Shown piece by piece: positions 22,173-32,962 of a DNA stretch of 64,000 nucleotides. A program made the position numbers and the translations under genes. Every line of letters begins with the position of its first letter. The first letter of the stretch is position 1. Source of the DNA: Panicum virgatum (Eukaryota; Streptophyta; Magnoliopsida; Poales; Poaceae). The notes under the pieces are model-generated. The model saw nothing but the letters and a program-made list of their open reading frames with translations, did not search any database and was not told the origin of the DNA. The stretch lies in contig NC_053137.1 in NCBI RefSeq assembly GCF_016808335.1, positions 3,060,955-3,124,954 on the forward strand, written 5' to 3'.

Positions 22173-24648
22173 ACCATGTGAATCATTAGGTGTTCGGTTA
22201 TGTCAAAAAACCCCGGAGGGAAGCACATCTCCAACTGCGCCATATTTTCCCAATGAATTCTTTGAGATCCTGCAACTCATCTTCATCTATCACCTTTTGT
22301 GAAATCCTATTGAAGAAGTAACATAACCGAGTGATTACCATCCTTACATATACTAGCTTGATCGCTCTAATTGCAATGGGGAGGAACAACGTAAGCAACA
22401 CATGACAATCATGATAGTTATAGCCGCATAGTGATAAATCTTTCATCGACACTAGTTTTCTTATGTTGGATGTGAAACGACTCGGGACTCTGATCCCTCT
22501 TAAGCTCTCGCACATCGCCTTCTTCTCATCACGTGTCAAGTTGTAGCTAGCTGGGGGAAGTTCATATCTACCATTTCCTTTGTCAACACGGTGAAAGTCT
22601 TTTCTTATCTTCATGGCTATCAAGTCCTGTCGTGACTTGTATGTATCCTTTGTTTTGGCTGATGTCTCCAGAAGGAGCCCAATTGTGTTACCAAACACAT
22701 TCTTCTTGAGTTGCATACCATTGATTGCATGGCGGACCTCAAGATCTGCCCAATACGGCAAGTACTTGTAAAAGATAGACTGTTTCTTGAATGGTACGCC
22801 TTCGATAGGTTCCTTATCTCTCTTTCTCTTCTTCTCATCTTCCTTCTTCTTCCCATAAATGACCTAGACCTTTCGTACCATTTTGAAAACATAATGCCCG
22901 TCTCGTCATTCTGGAGTAGAACGGAATTCAGGGTTGCCATCAAAATGATTATAGAACTTCTTACTTTGGTACCTATACCCTTCAACCAAGAAATGTTTGT
23001 ATCCAAGGTAAACTACCTTCCGAGAACCCTCAAGAAAAGACGATACGGTGTCATCCACGCACACCGTGCATCCCGTCCTACCTTTGATCTGTCCTGACAG
23101 AACAAACAGTGCCTGATAATCATGAACAGTGATGAATATAATAGCTCTAAGATTAAAGGGCTGCCGTGCAAAACCATCAAATATATCGATACCCTCCTTC
23201 CATAAAATTTCCATCTCTTGCATCAGAGGCTCAAGAAAAATGTCTATATCGATGCCAGGATGCTTGGGGCCCTGTATAAACACGGATAGCAAAATATACT
23301 TTCTCTTTTGGCACAGCCATGTAGGCAGGTTGCACATCGTCAGTATCACTGGCCATGAGCTGTGGGTGCTACTTCTTTCACCAAACAGATTCATTCCATC
23401 CGTACTCAGCGCGAACTGAACATTTCTTGGGTCATTCCCAAATTCCAGATAGTACTTGTCATCGAATTCCTTCCACTGCCGAGCATCAGCTGGATGTCGA
23501 AGTTTTCTGTCACCCTTTTTGCGCTTATCTGAATGCCACCATTGCATCAGCTCAGTATCCTTTGGGTTCGAGAAGAAACGCCTAAGGCGATCGGAAACTA
23601 GGAGGTACCATATAACCATGGCGGGAATTCGGCTCGGCTTCTCAGAAATGCCTAAAGTAGCGTCATCTAGCTCAATGGAGGCAGTACTATTATTCTTCGC
23701 CACGTTCCCCTTCCCCTTATTCATATTGGTTGGATCTTGATTGTCATCACCACAGTATCCAGCATTGTTTTTGTACCGACTTGCGGAACATACATGGCAT
23801 TTCTTCAGGTCTTTAAAAGTGTCCCCACGATACAATATACAATGGTTAGGACACGCATGGATTCTTTCCACACCCATGGTGAACGGGCTGACAAGCTTCT
23901 TTGCTCTGTATGTGTTGGCTGACACTTTATTTGGCTTTGGAAGTAACCAAGTCAAGATACGTAGCAGATCATTGAAACTACCATCTGACCAACTATGCTT
24001 AGCCTTCAGAGTCAACAGCTCAAGTATGAAACGAAGCACGGTCCAATGTTTCGGGCATCCCTTCGAGCAGTCATAAATAAGTTCCTCAGCAGATTTTTTC
24101 ACCGTCTCGAAGTTTGCTAACCCCCGGGCACTAGCAACCAATACCTCCGCTTTAGTGTGGCGCAACAACTGGCCGAGAAAATCACCATCATCAAGTTCAT
24201 CATCACTACTATCACTATCCATGGGACACTCGACATCATCACCATGAGATCCACTAACCCCAACATCATCAGCATCACCATCATCACCATGGGATCCACT
24301 AACACCATCATCATCTCCGCCATCATGAAAATAAGAACTAACCATTCTGTCAAAATCTTCGTCCTCTACGATTTGACTCAATGGATTATTCGCCGGAGGT
24401 GGAGCACCAGTCTCGCCATGTTGCTTCCAGACCATGTAGTCCTTGACAAAACCCCTCACTATCACATACGATCTGATTGTAGTTGGGTTGCTGAATACTC
24501 TCAAATTCTTGCAGTCAAAGCATGGACAACGCATGAGCTGTGTCTTCTCATTTCTTGCGTGGTTCTCGGCAACTTGAATAAATTTGTTAAACTCTCCACG
24601 AAAATAGGCATATGTCCTTTTTGCAGTGTACATTCATGTCCTATCCAT
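22173..24648 (-). pseudogene. CACTA-1 TNP2 transposase, N-terminal and catalytic part
   Basis: On the minus strand, ATG at 24648. The fifth codon is TGA (24636-24634) where the family has Trp, followed by ATG at 24633. Order: transposase-associated domain (RTYAYFRGEFNKFI, RCPCFDCKN), an acidic Asp/Gly-rich linker, then the TNP2/Transposase_21 core (YLLVSDRLRRFFSNP, STDGMNLFGERSSTHSSWPV, PGIDIDIFLEPL), then KNVFGNTIGLLLE and the DUF4218 start (PIAIRAI, ITRLCYFFN). Further stops lie near 22906 (TGA) and ~22870 (TAG). LTR-2 enters at 22172. In intact elements this protein cuts and joins CACTA ends in the nucleus. Here it cannot be made full length. Confidence 0.9.
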
Positions 24649-25310
24649 CTCCGAACAGTAACAAATAATTTAAATGAATTCAAAAAAGCAACTATTTACG
24701 TAAATAATTAGGGAAAACATAAATTCATTTCTCCAAGTATAATAACCATAAATGGCATTGCAAATATACATACTAATCTATAAGCGTAGATATTAATAAA
24801 ATATAATTTAGATAGTACTAAATAAGAAAATAGAAACCAAACATATTATTGTACCATAATTTCTTGCAAAAAAAATCTATCATGCATGTGAGTGAAAATA
24901 GGAAAAAAAATAAATCTTCTTCTCTCTCCTCCATAGATCTAGTGAGTACTTTACTTAGAAATGAGGCTAAAATATGTAGGTCTAATACTAATGATTAGAT
25001 AATCTTGTTCTCCATCTAAAATAGCACAACTTCATCAAAAAGTTTGAGGCAAATGGTGTCTCAAATGGCTAATCCACACCATGGAGATCTAGAGCTAGTT
25101 AGTGGAAAAGAGAGCACTATTTGAGCCACAAATCTAACAAAAGAGCTTAGGAATGACAAGAAATTAGCATCAACTTACCTCCTAGAGCCCCAAACTTCAA
25201 GGAAATCGAGTTGAAAACCTCCCCCACTTTTTTCTTTTTTTCGATCTTGCGAAGCACCTCTCCCGAGCCAATAATTGAAGGTCGGGAGGAGGAAGAAGGT
25301 CACAGATTTT
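24649..25310. other. AT-rich CACTA-1 region upstream of the transposase
   Basis: No coding frame of note. As the TNP2 gene reads leftwards, this is its promoter and 5' leader. A pyrimidine-rich stretch (about 25210-25265) lies next to the sub-terminal repeats. Confidence 0.5.
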
Positions 25311-25650
25311 TATATACCTTTTTAGGGGTGGGTGGGTGGATGAGCCGCCCCTACAAATGATACTTTTAGGGGTGGCTCACCCCCTCAGCTGCCTCTGAAA
25401 ATGAGGGCATTTTCAGGGGCGAATGGGGGGGTGAGCCGCTCCTAAAAATGATTGTTTGTAGGGGCGGTTGACCCCCCACCCGCCCCTAAGATATAAACTT
25501 GCCATTTTCAGGGGCGGCAGAGGGGTCAGCCGTCCCTACAGATGCCATCTTTTGGGGCGGACCATTTCTACATTACCCTCGCTTCATTTATAGGAACGGG
25601 TGACTTTTTGGTCCGCCCATAAGAAAATGAGGCGTTGCTACAAATCGTTT
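25310..25650. repeat. CACTA-1 right sub-terminal repeat array
   Basis: Units with GGGGCGGGT / CCGCCCCTA cores in both orientations, matching the left array and the internal array. Confidence 0.85.
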
Positions 25651-25664
25651 TTGTAGTAGTGCCA

Positions 25665-26057
25665 TGAGGCCGAGCAGCATCGCCCCGTCCACGCAGCCAT
25701 GAGGCCATGCGCCGCTGGCCGTCGTGGCCCCGTGGGAGGCCGTGCGTCGGTGCCGAGCATCTCGTAGGGGCGCTGGTAGGGCGGGTAGTTGAGGTGCATG
25801 ATGGAGTCGTTCCCCTCGAAGAATCACCAGAAGTGGCTGCGCCCCATGCCGATTCTAACACCCCGCCGTGGTGTTGGTACTCCTTGCCCATCTTCTCCAC
25901 GAAGTAGCCACCGCCGCCGCCGTCTGCCACCACTGTGGAGCAGCAACCGAACGACAATTCTGGTGCAGCTTGGCGGCGAAGCGGCCCGTGAAGCTACTGG
26001 CGTGCAGTTGGCAGGCCTCGACTGGCACGCGGGCAGCTCCTCAACGGGGGGCGGGGG
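25665..26057 (-). pseudogene. Gibberellin 20-oxidase fragment, middle part
   Basis: Minus-strand sequence, in shifting frames, resembles the centre of a GA20-oxidase (2-oxoglutarate/Fe dioxygenase making bioactive-gibberellin precursors). Visible landmarks are SFTGRFAAKL, SFGCCSTVVAD with YFVEKMGKEY, and, after a frame change, FEGNDSIMHLNY-like and QRPYEMLGTD. The PWKE stretch normally found between the first two is lost, and frames shift at least twice. It ends at the CACTA-1 insertion (TSD CCA at 25662). The N-terminal piece lies beyond CACTA-2 at 37532-37659. No catalytic His-Asp-His set is present, so it is non-functional cargo. Confidence 0.75.
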
Positions 26058-26243
26058 CACTACTACAGAAACTATTTTTACTACCACTATTTTCACCGCC
26101 GGTATGGCCCAAAGTCGTTGGGGCCGGCGGTGAAAATGGAAATTATTTTCACCGCCGGCCCGTTACAGCCGGTGGTGATGGGCCAATTGCCAAATTGAAT
26201 AAAACATGGCCCGTGAAACCTACCCCTGCGCCGCCCGTGAAAC

Positions 26244-26912
26244 ATGCCCCTGGCCCGCCCTCCGCTCTCCACCCCGGCGGCGCCGCCCCCTGCGCACGCC
26301 GCCCGCCCTCCGCTCTCCACCCCTGCGCCGCCGCCCGCCCTCCTCTCTCCACCCCGGCGCCGCCGCCCGCCCTCCTCTCTCCACCCCGGCGCCGCCGCCC
26401 CCTGTGCCCGAGGGATCCCATCGGCGTCCACGGCATCCCACCGGAGGGGGGGCCCGATTCCGGCGGCAGCTAGGCCATCCACGGCGCCGCCACCTCCATC
26501 CTCCACGCCCATCCCCTCCGCCGCCGCCCCACCTGCGCGCCGGCCGGCCCGCCCTCCGCCCTCCACCCCGATGCCGCCCGGCCCGCCCTCCATTCCGTGC
26601 CCGACGCAGCTCCCCCGCCCCGGGCCCCGGACGAGCTGCTGCGCGAGGAGGTCCGGCGCGCCCCCGTCGCGCGCCGCCGCGTCGCGAGGAGCTGCCGCAC
26701 CGCCGTCACGAGGAGATCCCACGCCCTCGACCCCTCGGCGCCGCCACTCTTGCTCGCGCCTGCAGTTTGTGAACCTGCAGTACAAGAAGCTGTGGTGGGA
26801 GGCTGGCAGGCGCTTCGTCAAGCTGCGCTCCACCAAGGCCCTCAAGACCATCGAGAAGCACGGCCTCGACGCCGTAGCGCGCAAGGCCGGCAGCGACCTC
26901 AACAAGAGGTGA
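26244..26912 (+). CDS. Chimeric open frame: Pro/Arg-rich leader fused to plastid L28 C-terminus
   Basis: 222 codons from ATG at 26244 to TGA at 26912. The first ~170 residues are low-complexity (Pro, Arg, Ala, Ser), built from a ~35-bp GC-rich minisatellite (about 26250-26405) and further GC-rich sequence. The last ~50 residues are the C-terminal exon of plastid ribosomal protein bL28. Because the frame runs through without a stop, a fused protein is possible if the element supplies a promoter. No evidence of expression can be seen from sequence. Confidence 0.4.
   Translation: MPLARPPLSTPAAPPPAHAARPPLSTPAPPPALLSPPRRRRPPSSLHPGAAAPCARGIPSASTASHRRGGPIPAAARPSTAPPPPSSTPIPSAAAPPARRPARPPPSTPMPPGPPSIPCPTQLPRPGPRTSCCARRSGAPPSRAAASRGAAAPPSRGDPTPSTPRRRHSCSRLQFVNLQYKKLWWEAGRRFVKLRSTKALKTIEKHGLDAVARKAGSDLNKR
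26764..26912 (+). pseudogene. Captured last exon of plastid ribosomal protein bL28
   Basis: The translation reads [16 protein letters not shown], then [23 protein letters not shown] and [11 protein letters not shown], then stop. This is the C-terminal half of the plastid 50S protein L28, which sits in the large ribosomal subunit. One codon (the Leu of the usual RLSTKALK) is missing, and the upstream half (the conserved CPFTGKK region and transit peptide) is absent. It lies in CACTA-2, so it is captured host sequence. The downstream sequence may be the L28 3' UTR. Confidence 0.8.
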
Positions 26913-27947
26913 GACAGTTGGAGTTGCCATTGTTGGCTTTCTGCTTTTGTTATTGTCAGTGGTGGTGGTCATCCGTCCACTGATCCTGCAATAGCTGAAA
27001 CAAATGGCACTAGCTTAGCATTCACGGGGTCGGCTCTTTTGTCTGTTGCTGCTTCCGTTCATTCACAATCATGTCACAGTATATTTCATCCGAGCCTGAT
27101 TTGTTTCGGAAACAGACACTACTGTATACCACAACATCAATTGCATGTTACTATCTAATTTGTTAAGGAATCAGAACTATTGTCTGAGTCAGAATACAGT
27201 TCATATGGTCTATTACTCTATTCCTGTTTGTATTTGCTTCTAGCGGTGGCAGATCGTCATCTTCATCAGAATCTGGTCCCTCATCAGTCTGCAAAGTTTG
27301 TGCTTGTGCTCCAGCATCAGCCTGGGCAGTTTGGGCTTGTGCTCCTGCCTCTGAACTTTTATTTGGTGTTGACTTGAAAATAGCTGGCCTTTATTTGTTA
27401 GTACTGAAACTATGCTTAGGAGATGTGAAATCATGCTCGAGCAATTCCAAATATGTTTTACTTTAGCTTTTGGAATCCACAGGAGCATATTTACTAGAAT
27501 AGCTCCCTAATCGTGGTACGGACAAAACACTTCACTATGAATTATCCAATGTACCTGATACACAATATAAATAAAAGTAGCAGTACTAGTAGCAGATTAT
27601 GCTTTAGTATGTGCTGCTACTGTAGTTCATCAAATGTTCATTTCATAGACGACTGATTTATTGTTTCAACATTACTGCATTCTTTCCAAATAACCATTGA
27701 TGAGCAGACTTTATGATCACTATAGTTTCAACTTTTGTATTATGGGGGTTTTCTAGTTGTACTTCACTGAATGAGCTGAGGTTTTGTATTATGAGGTTCT
27801 GCTAGTTATACTTAACTGGTTAGTGTGTTGAGTTTTTTGAGCTTACTATTTTACTGCTAGAAAGTGTATTCTACTTGTTTATTATGCATAGCTGTACTTG
27901 AAGTGTACTGACAAAACACTCCACTAGCTAAAAGAAATAGTTTTTGA
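26913..27947. other. CACTA-2 interior without recognised gene
   Basis: AT-rich, with possible splice-like sites (for example TTGCTTCTAG near 27241) but no frame I recognise. It may contain the captured 3' UTR of L28 and other host pieces. It ends at the TSD of hAT-2 (27948-27955). Confidence 0.45.
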
Positions 27948-30175
27948 TGCATAGTCTATGTTTTTAAAGCGGTAAGGCGAGGCGAGGCGACATGCCACCG
28001 CTTTGCCGCCAAGGCGCTTAAGGCGCGAGGCGAGGCGACGCCTTACTGACTTCCTAGCATAGACTTTAGTAGCAATGCACAAGTATATACAATTATACAT
28101 ACCTTGTTGCTGCCATTTGTTGTGCCCATTTTTCATCCAGTGTCTTGCCTTCTCTTCCCCCAAACTGTAGCCTACACATAATAAGGACAGGTCAGTAGTA
28201 AGAACTCAGCAAAAATCTCAACAAATGGTGACATACCACATCAAATTATAACTAAGAAATAATGAGCAACAACCAGTAACCAAGTACATGCATCACAAAC
28301 TGACATTAAGCAGCAATAGTACAATACTTCATAGTCCACCACCAACCACAAGCTTAATAGTCTAACAAATTAAATAGTGCTGCACTGAGTGCACAAAAGT
28401 AGCAAAAGCTGAAAAGCACAGATCTGAAATCTCTCAAATCTCAGTATCCATCATCAAATTCATCAATGGTGTTAGAAGCCCCATTGTCTTCATCATTGGA
28501 ATTGGCTGGAGCATCCTCACAATCGCTCACATCGGCATCATCATGTGGATCTTCTTCTTCCTCTTCTTCTTCTTCAACTGCTTGAGATCATGTTGAATTT
28601 CTTGCTTGCCTTGGAAAATGTCGGCCTTGAAGTGATGTTGTTGCACCAACAACTTCATCCACTAGCTGCCATGTAAGGCCTAGGTCAGAACCACACCCAC
28701 GACCACCCTGAGTGGGCACATGCAATGAGTCAGCCCACTCATTGTCCCAATTAAAATCCTCAAGGACCAAAGGATCAAAGCCTTTCCCCCCCTTTTTCTC
28801 TCGCCTTATTTGAAACCTAGTTTTCATCTTCCGGTTGTAGGAAACAACAATGTTTAAAAGTCGTCGCCTAGGCGTCGCCTAGTCGTCCGGTCGCCCTCCA
28901 GGTACTGGGCGTCGCGTCACGCTCGACTTACCAATCCGAGGTATGGCGTCCGACTTAGGTAGTTTGGCGTCGCCTAGTCGCTATATGGCGACTTTGGACG
29001 CCTCACGGGTAGAAGACGACGCCATATCGCAGCGCGGGAGGAGCACGCGGGGGAATAGCGGCGCGGGAGGAGCGCGACCCGCGCGGGGAGGAGCGCGCGG
29101 GAAAACGCGACCCGCGCGGGGAGGCGCGCGCGCGGAAGGATGACCCGCGCGGGGGAAGGGCGAGAGCTGAGATTCAGATAGGGAAAGAAGAGAAAAGGGA
29201 GAGAGGGCGGCGGCGCACCTGAAGGTTGGCGGCGGCGGACAGCCTCCGTCTAGCCTTTCCCTCCCCTTCTCCGACTCCGGCGGATCTTCTGCCGGTCCTT
29301 TCCTTCCTCTTCTCCGCTTCCTCACCAGCAGCTTCCACCAAGGAGCCCAGGAATCCTCTCTTTGCTCTAGTCTCACGCGCTCGACACCTGCGCTCGCCGC
29401 CGCCGCTCTCACGCGCCTGGGCGCCGCTTCGCCCTCCCCCTCGCTCTCCGCTCTTGCCTCCCCGGCGCGCTCGCCGCCGACTCTGCCGCTCTCGCATCCC
29501 CCTCCGCTCTGCAATAAGCTGGACCTCCACCACCTCCTCAAGTCGCTGAACCTCCGGCCATCGAGCGCCACGAACAGCAGATCTGCCATTCACGTGGTCC
29601 TCCAGCGTCGGTGAGCCCTCAAATGAGTCCCCCCTCTCCACCTCTCTCTTTTCCCCACCTCGCCATGCCCTCGGTCTGTCTGCTATGGACGCTAGGTCCT
29701 CAAGGTACCAAAAGGCCAAGTTCAGGCTTGAGTGCAGTCCATTCTAGCAGCTCAAACGATGGTGCTTTAGTCTGTACTCTCTGCCTCTGTTATTATATAT
29801 TGTTGCTTTCTGCTTTGCTTTGTTTACTAATTGCGATGCCACTGCTTTGCTTTCTGCTTTGCTTTGTTTACAACTTGGTGCTATACTGCTATGCCCATTG
29901 CTCAACTATTTGTGCCCTGTAGGCCTGTACATTGTGTTTAGTTTATTGATTGATCCATGGTGCTCTGCTAATTTCTTATTCAATTTACTCTGTGCTTTGT
30001 GCTTTGGCTGTCTAGTGCTCTGAACTATGTGCTCACCTGATTAAGTGATTAGTTTAATCTGGCCAATTCTATCTTGTCTGCTAGCTTGATCTTTTAATAT
30101 GCACTGTTGTCCTCATCATATTTTAATTATGTCTATGGTGGTTGGCTCTTTTCATGTACTATCTAGCAACAAAAA

Positions 30176-32962
30176 ATGGCAACTCCAGCTGCCTCTGTCA
30201 ACCCTGCATATGATCCCAAGACTGATCCAGCCAGGAAGCCCAAAAGGTCTAAGGACCCAGGCTGGAAGTATGGATATTGGGCAGACCTTGGTAACCGAGA
30301 TGAGGTGACATGTACCCTATGTGGCACAATGGTTCATGGGGGCATAAAAAGGCTGAAGCAACATCTAGCAGGTGGCTTTGGAGATTCAAAAATATGCAGC
30401 GAAACTTTGGAGATTCAAAAATATGCAGCGAAACTACTACAGAGATTAGGGTGGAGATGACAAATTACTTGGAAAAACACAAGAGGCAAAGGCCAATGTA
30501 CCTAGATGATGAGGAAGAGCAGGTAGAGGAGAATGGAGAAGCAGATGTGGTCGTGGTAGAGGCAAGTGCACCTGTGAATGAAGTTGAATCCCAGGCCTCT
30601 AAAGTGATGCCAAGTTCAGGGACAGCAGCAAAGAAAAGGCGTGCAGCCTATTCATTCAAGGCTGTAGTAGTGAGCAAAGGCAAGGAAAAGCCAAAGGGAA
30701 ACAAGACAATTCTTGAGATGTTAAGAAAATCACCTGAAGAAATAGTCGATGAAAGGCGTAAAGGGTCTTACCAGCCCCCAATTCAGTCCAGCACTAAGAC
30801 CAAGGAGCAACATCATTATGTGGATATGCAATGGGCCCTGTTTTTCTATGAGTGTGGCATACCATTCAATGCAGCAGCATCAAGACAATTTCAGGTGGCA
30901 GTTGAGGCAACAGCACAGTTTGGTTCAGGGTACAAGCCTCCTTTTCCATATCAGTTTGGGGAACCGTTGCTTAAAGATGCAGTGAAGTTGACAAGTACCA
31001 TGAGGGAGGACCATGAGAGAGCATGGAAGCATTTTGGCTGCACTCTCATGTCAGATGGATGGACTGATAGGAGGGGACGACATTTGATTAACTTCCTTGT
31101 CAATAGCCCAGAGGGGACTTTCTTCTTAGAGTCTGTCGATGCATCAAGCGAGGCCCACGATGCATATATGCTTGCTGATTTGTTGGAGAAAAGAATTGAG
31201 GAGATTGGAAAGGAAAAGGTCGTTCAAGTTATCACTGATAATGGAGCTAACTACAAGGCAGCGGGTAAGCATCTAATGGAGAGAATTCCTTCACTGTTTT
31301 GGAGCCCATGTGCTGCACATTGTCTGGATCTTATACTAGAAGATATAGGAGGGTTGAAGGAATTTAAGAAGCCCATAGCACGTGCAAGGCGTGTAACAAC
31401 TTTCATCTATAGACATGGGAGAATCCTTAGTGCAATGAGAGAAAAGACAGGTGGGTCTGATCTTGTGAGACCTGCAGTCACAAGGTTTGCCACAGCTTTC
31501 CTCACTTTAAAAAGTTTGCACAAGCATAGAGATTCTTTGAAATCTCTTTTTGTCAGTGAAGCATGGACTGGGAATAAATTGGCAAAAACTAAAGCTGGTG
31601 AGGATGTGCATGATATTGTGCTCTCTACTAAGTTTTGGAACAAGGTTGAGGACTGCCTTAGAGCTTCAGCCCCTCTTCTCATTGTTCTTAGGGTGGTTGA
31701 TGGTGATGAGAAGCCTGCCATGCCAGAGGTTGCAGCATTAATGAATCAAGCAAAAGATAGGATCAAGCAAAGCTTTGCTATCCCAACTAAGAAAACATTG
31801 CTCAAGAAAATCATAGATATTATTGAGAAGCGTTGGGTGAAGCAAATGGACCATCCTTTGTATGGGGCTGCATTGTATTTGAACCCAGGAAAATTACATC
31901 CCCTCATAAGAGATGATGATGATGCCACTGTTGGGCAGCTAAGAGGTTGCTTCCTTGAAGTTCTTGGAAGAATGGTGGAAGATAGAGATACCCAAGACAA
32001 GATTGATGCCCAGTCTTTGGACTATGAAGCCCTTAGAGGAGAAGCATTCTCAAATATAAGAGCTAAGCAAAACCTTGAGAAAATGAGTCCTCGTAAGTCA
32101 TGTTTTTACATGTAATTTCAGCAGCTTGCATAATAGTAAATTTATTGCATCAAGTCCATTTCATTCATAATTGCTAATATATGATTATATTTGGTCATGT
32201 AGTTGATTGGTGGGCCTCATATGGTGGTCGTGCTATTGACCTTCAAAGGTTTGCTAGGCACATTGTTAGCCTATGTGCTTCATCATCCGGCTGTGAGAGA
32301 AATTGGAGCACGTTCGAGTTTGTGAGTACCATTTCCCCTGCTCAGTTTTTGTTTAGTTTCAGCATGTTAACCATTCTCTTTATGTCTTCCCCCCTTTTCA
32401 GATCCACACCAAAAAAAGAAATAGGTTACTGCATAAGAGGTTGAATGATATTGTCTACATTTCCTACAATCGAAAGATGAAGACTAGGTTTCAAATAAGG
32501 CGGGAGAAGAAAGGGAAAAGCTTTGACCCTTTAGTCATTGAAGAGTTCGATTGGGATAATGAGTGGGCTGACTCGTCGTATGTACACCCTCAAGGTGCAC
32601 GTGGGTGTGATGAAAATGACCTCACATGGGCTGCTGTTGATGAAGCTCTTGGTGCATCAAACTCACTTCGAGGACGCAATCTCCCAAGGAATGCAAGCAG
32701 TAGGTGTGCAACAAATTCAAACCCAAGGTTGGATGAAGATGAATCAGGTTTAGGCAATGAAGAGGAAGAAGATGAAGACCCACATGATGATGCTTATGTG
32801 ACAGATTCTGAGATGCTCCTCCCGATGGTGGAGAAAGCATGGAAGGATTGCAAGCTGCAAATAACCATGATGAGTTTGATGATGGATATTGAGTTGGGGT
32901 TGTCTTTTGAGCTGGGGTTGGCTTTTGAGAGATATTACTTATGCTGTATTTTTATGGACTGA
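30176..32962 (+). pseudogene. hAT-1 transposase gene, frameshifted in the BED finger
   Basis: A 5' UTR exon (about 29170-29610) and intron (29611-30165) precede the ATG at 30176. Exons are 30176-32092, 32203-32321 and 32402-32962, with GT...AG borders. Domains: BED zinc finger (VTCTLCGTMVHGG, IKRLKQHLAGG), DUF659-like core (TLMSDGWTDRRGRHL, VITDNGANYKAAGK, SPCAAHCLDLIL), and C-terminal dimerisation (DWWASYGGRAIDLQRFA, SSGCERNWSTFEF). An exact 29-bp tandem duplication (30377-30405 and 30406-30434) shifts the frame directly after the finger. Apart from that the long exon is open for ~550 codons. The acidic tail after PHDDAYVTDSE also appears shifted relative to hAT-2. Confidence 0.9.
30377..30434 (+). 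repeat. 29-bp tandem duplication in the hAT-1 transposase
   Basis: Two exact copies beginning TTTGGAGATTC and ending GCAGCGAAAC. As 29 is not a multiple of three, the second copy breaks the reading frame. hAT-2 lacks the duplication at the equivalent place. Confidence 0.95.

Larger units (their letters stand above)
1266..25661 (-). mobile_element. CACTA-1: large En/Spm-type transposon (24.4 kb with nested insertions)
   Basis: The left end reads CACTACTACGAAAAGC. The right end, reverse complemented, reads CACTACTACAAAAACG. A 3-bp TSD, CCA, lies at 1263-1265 and 25662-25664. Both ends carry sub-terminal arrays of a GGGGCGGG motif. The interior encodes, on the minus strand, a TNP2 transposase (24648 down to 13411) and then a second protein with plant En/Spm and Ulp1 protease domains (5701 down to 2042). 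This is the usual two-gene plan of grass CACTA elements. Two solo LTRs (3992 bp and 7705 bp) are nested inside; without them the element is ~12.7 kb. Both genes show damage or nearby insertions, so it is probably no longer autonomous. It inserted into the GA20-oxidase-bearing MULE. Confidence 0.93.

Noticed and set aside
25568..26057. Functional GA20-oxidase gene
   Set aside because: Only fragments remain, frames shift, the iron-binding residues are absent and two transposons interrupt it.
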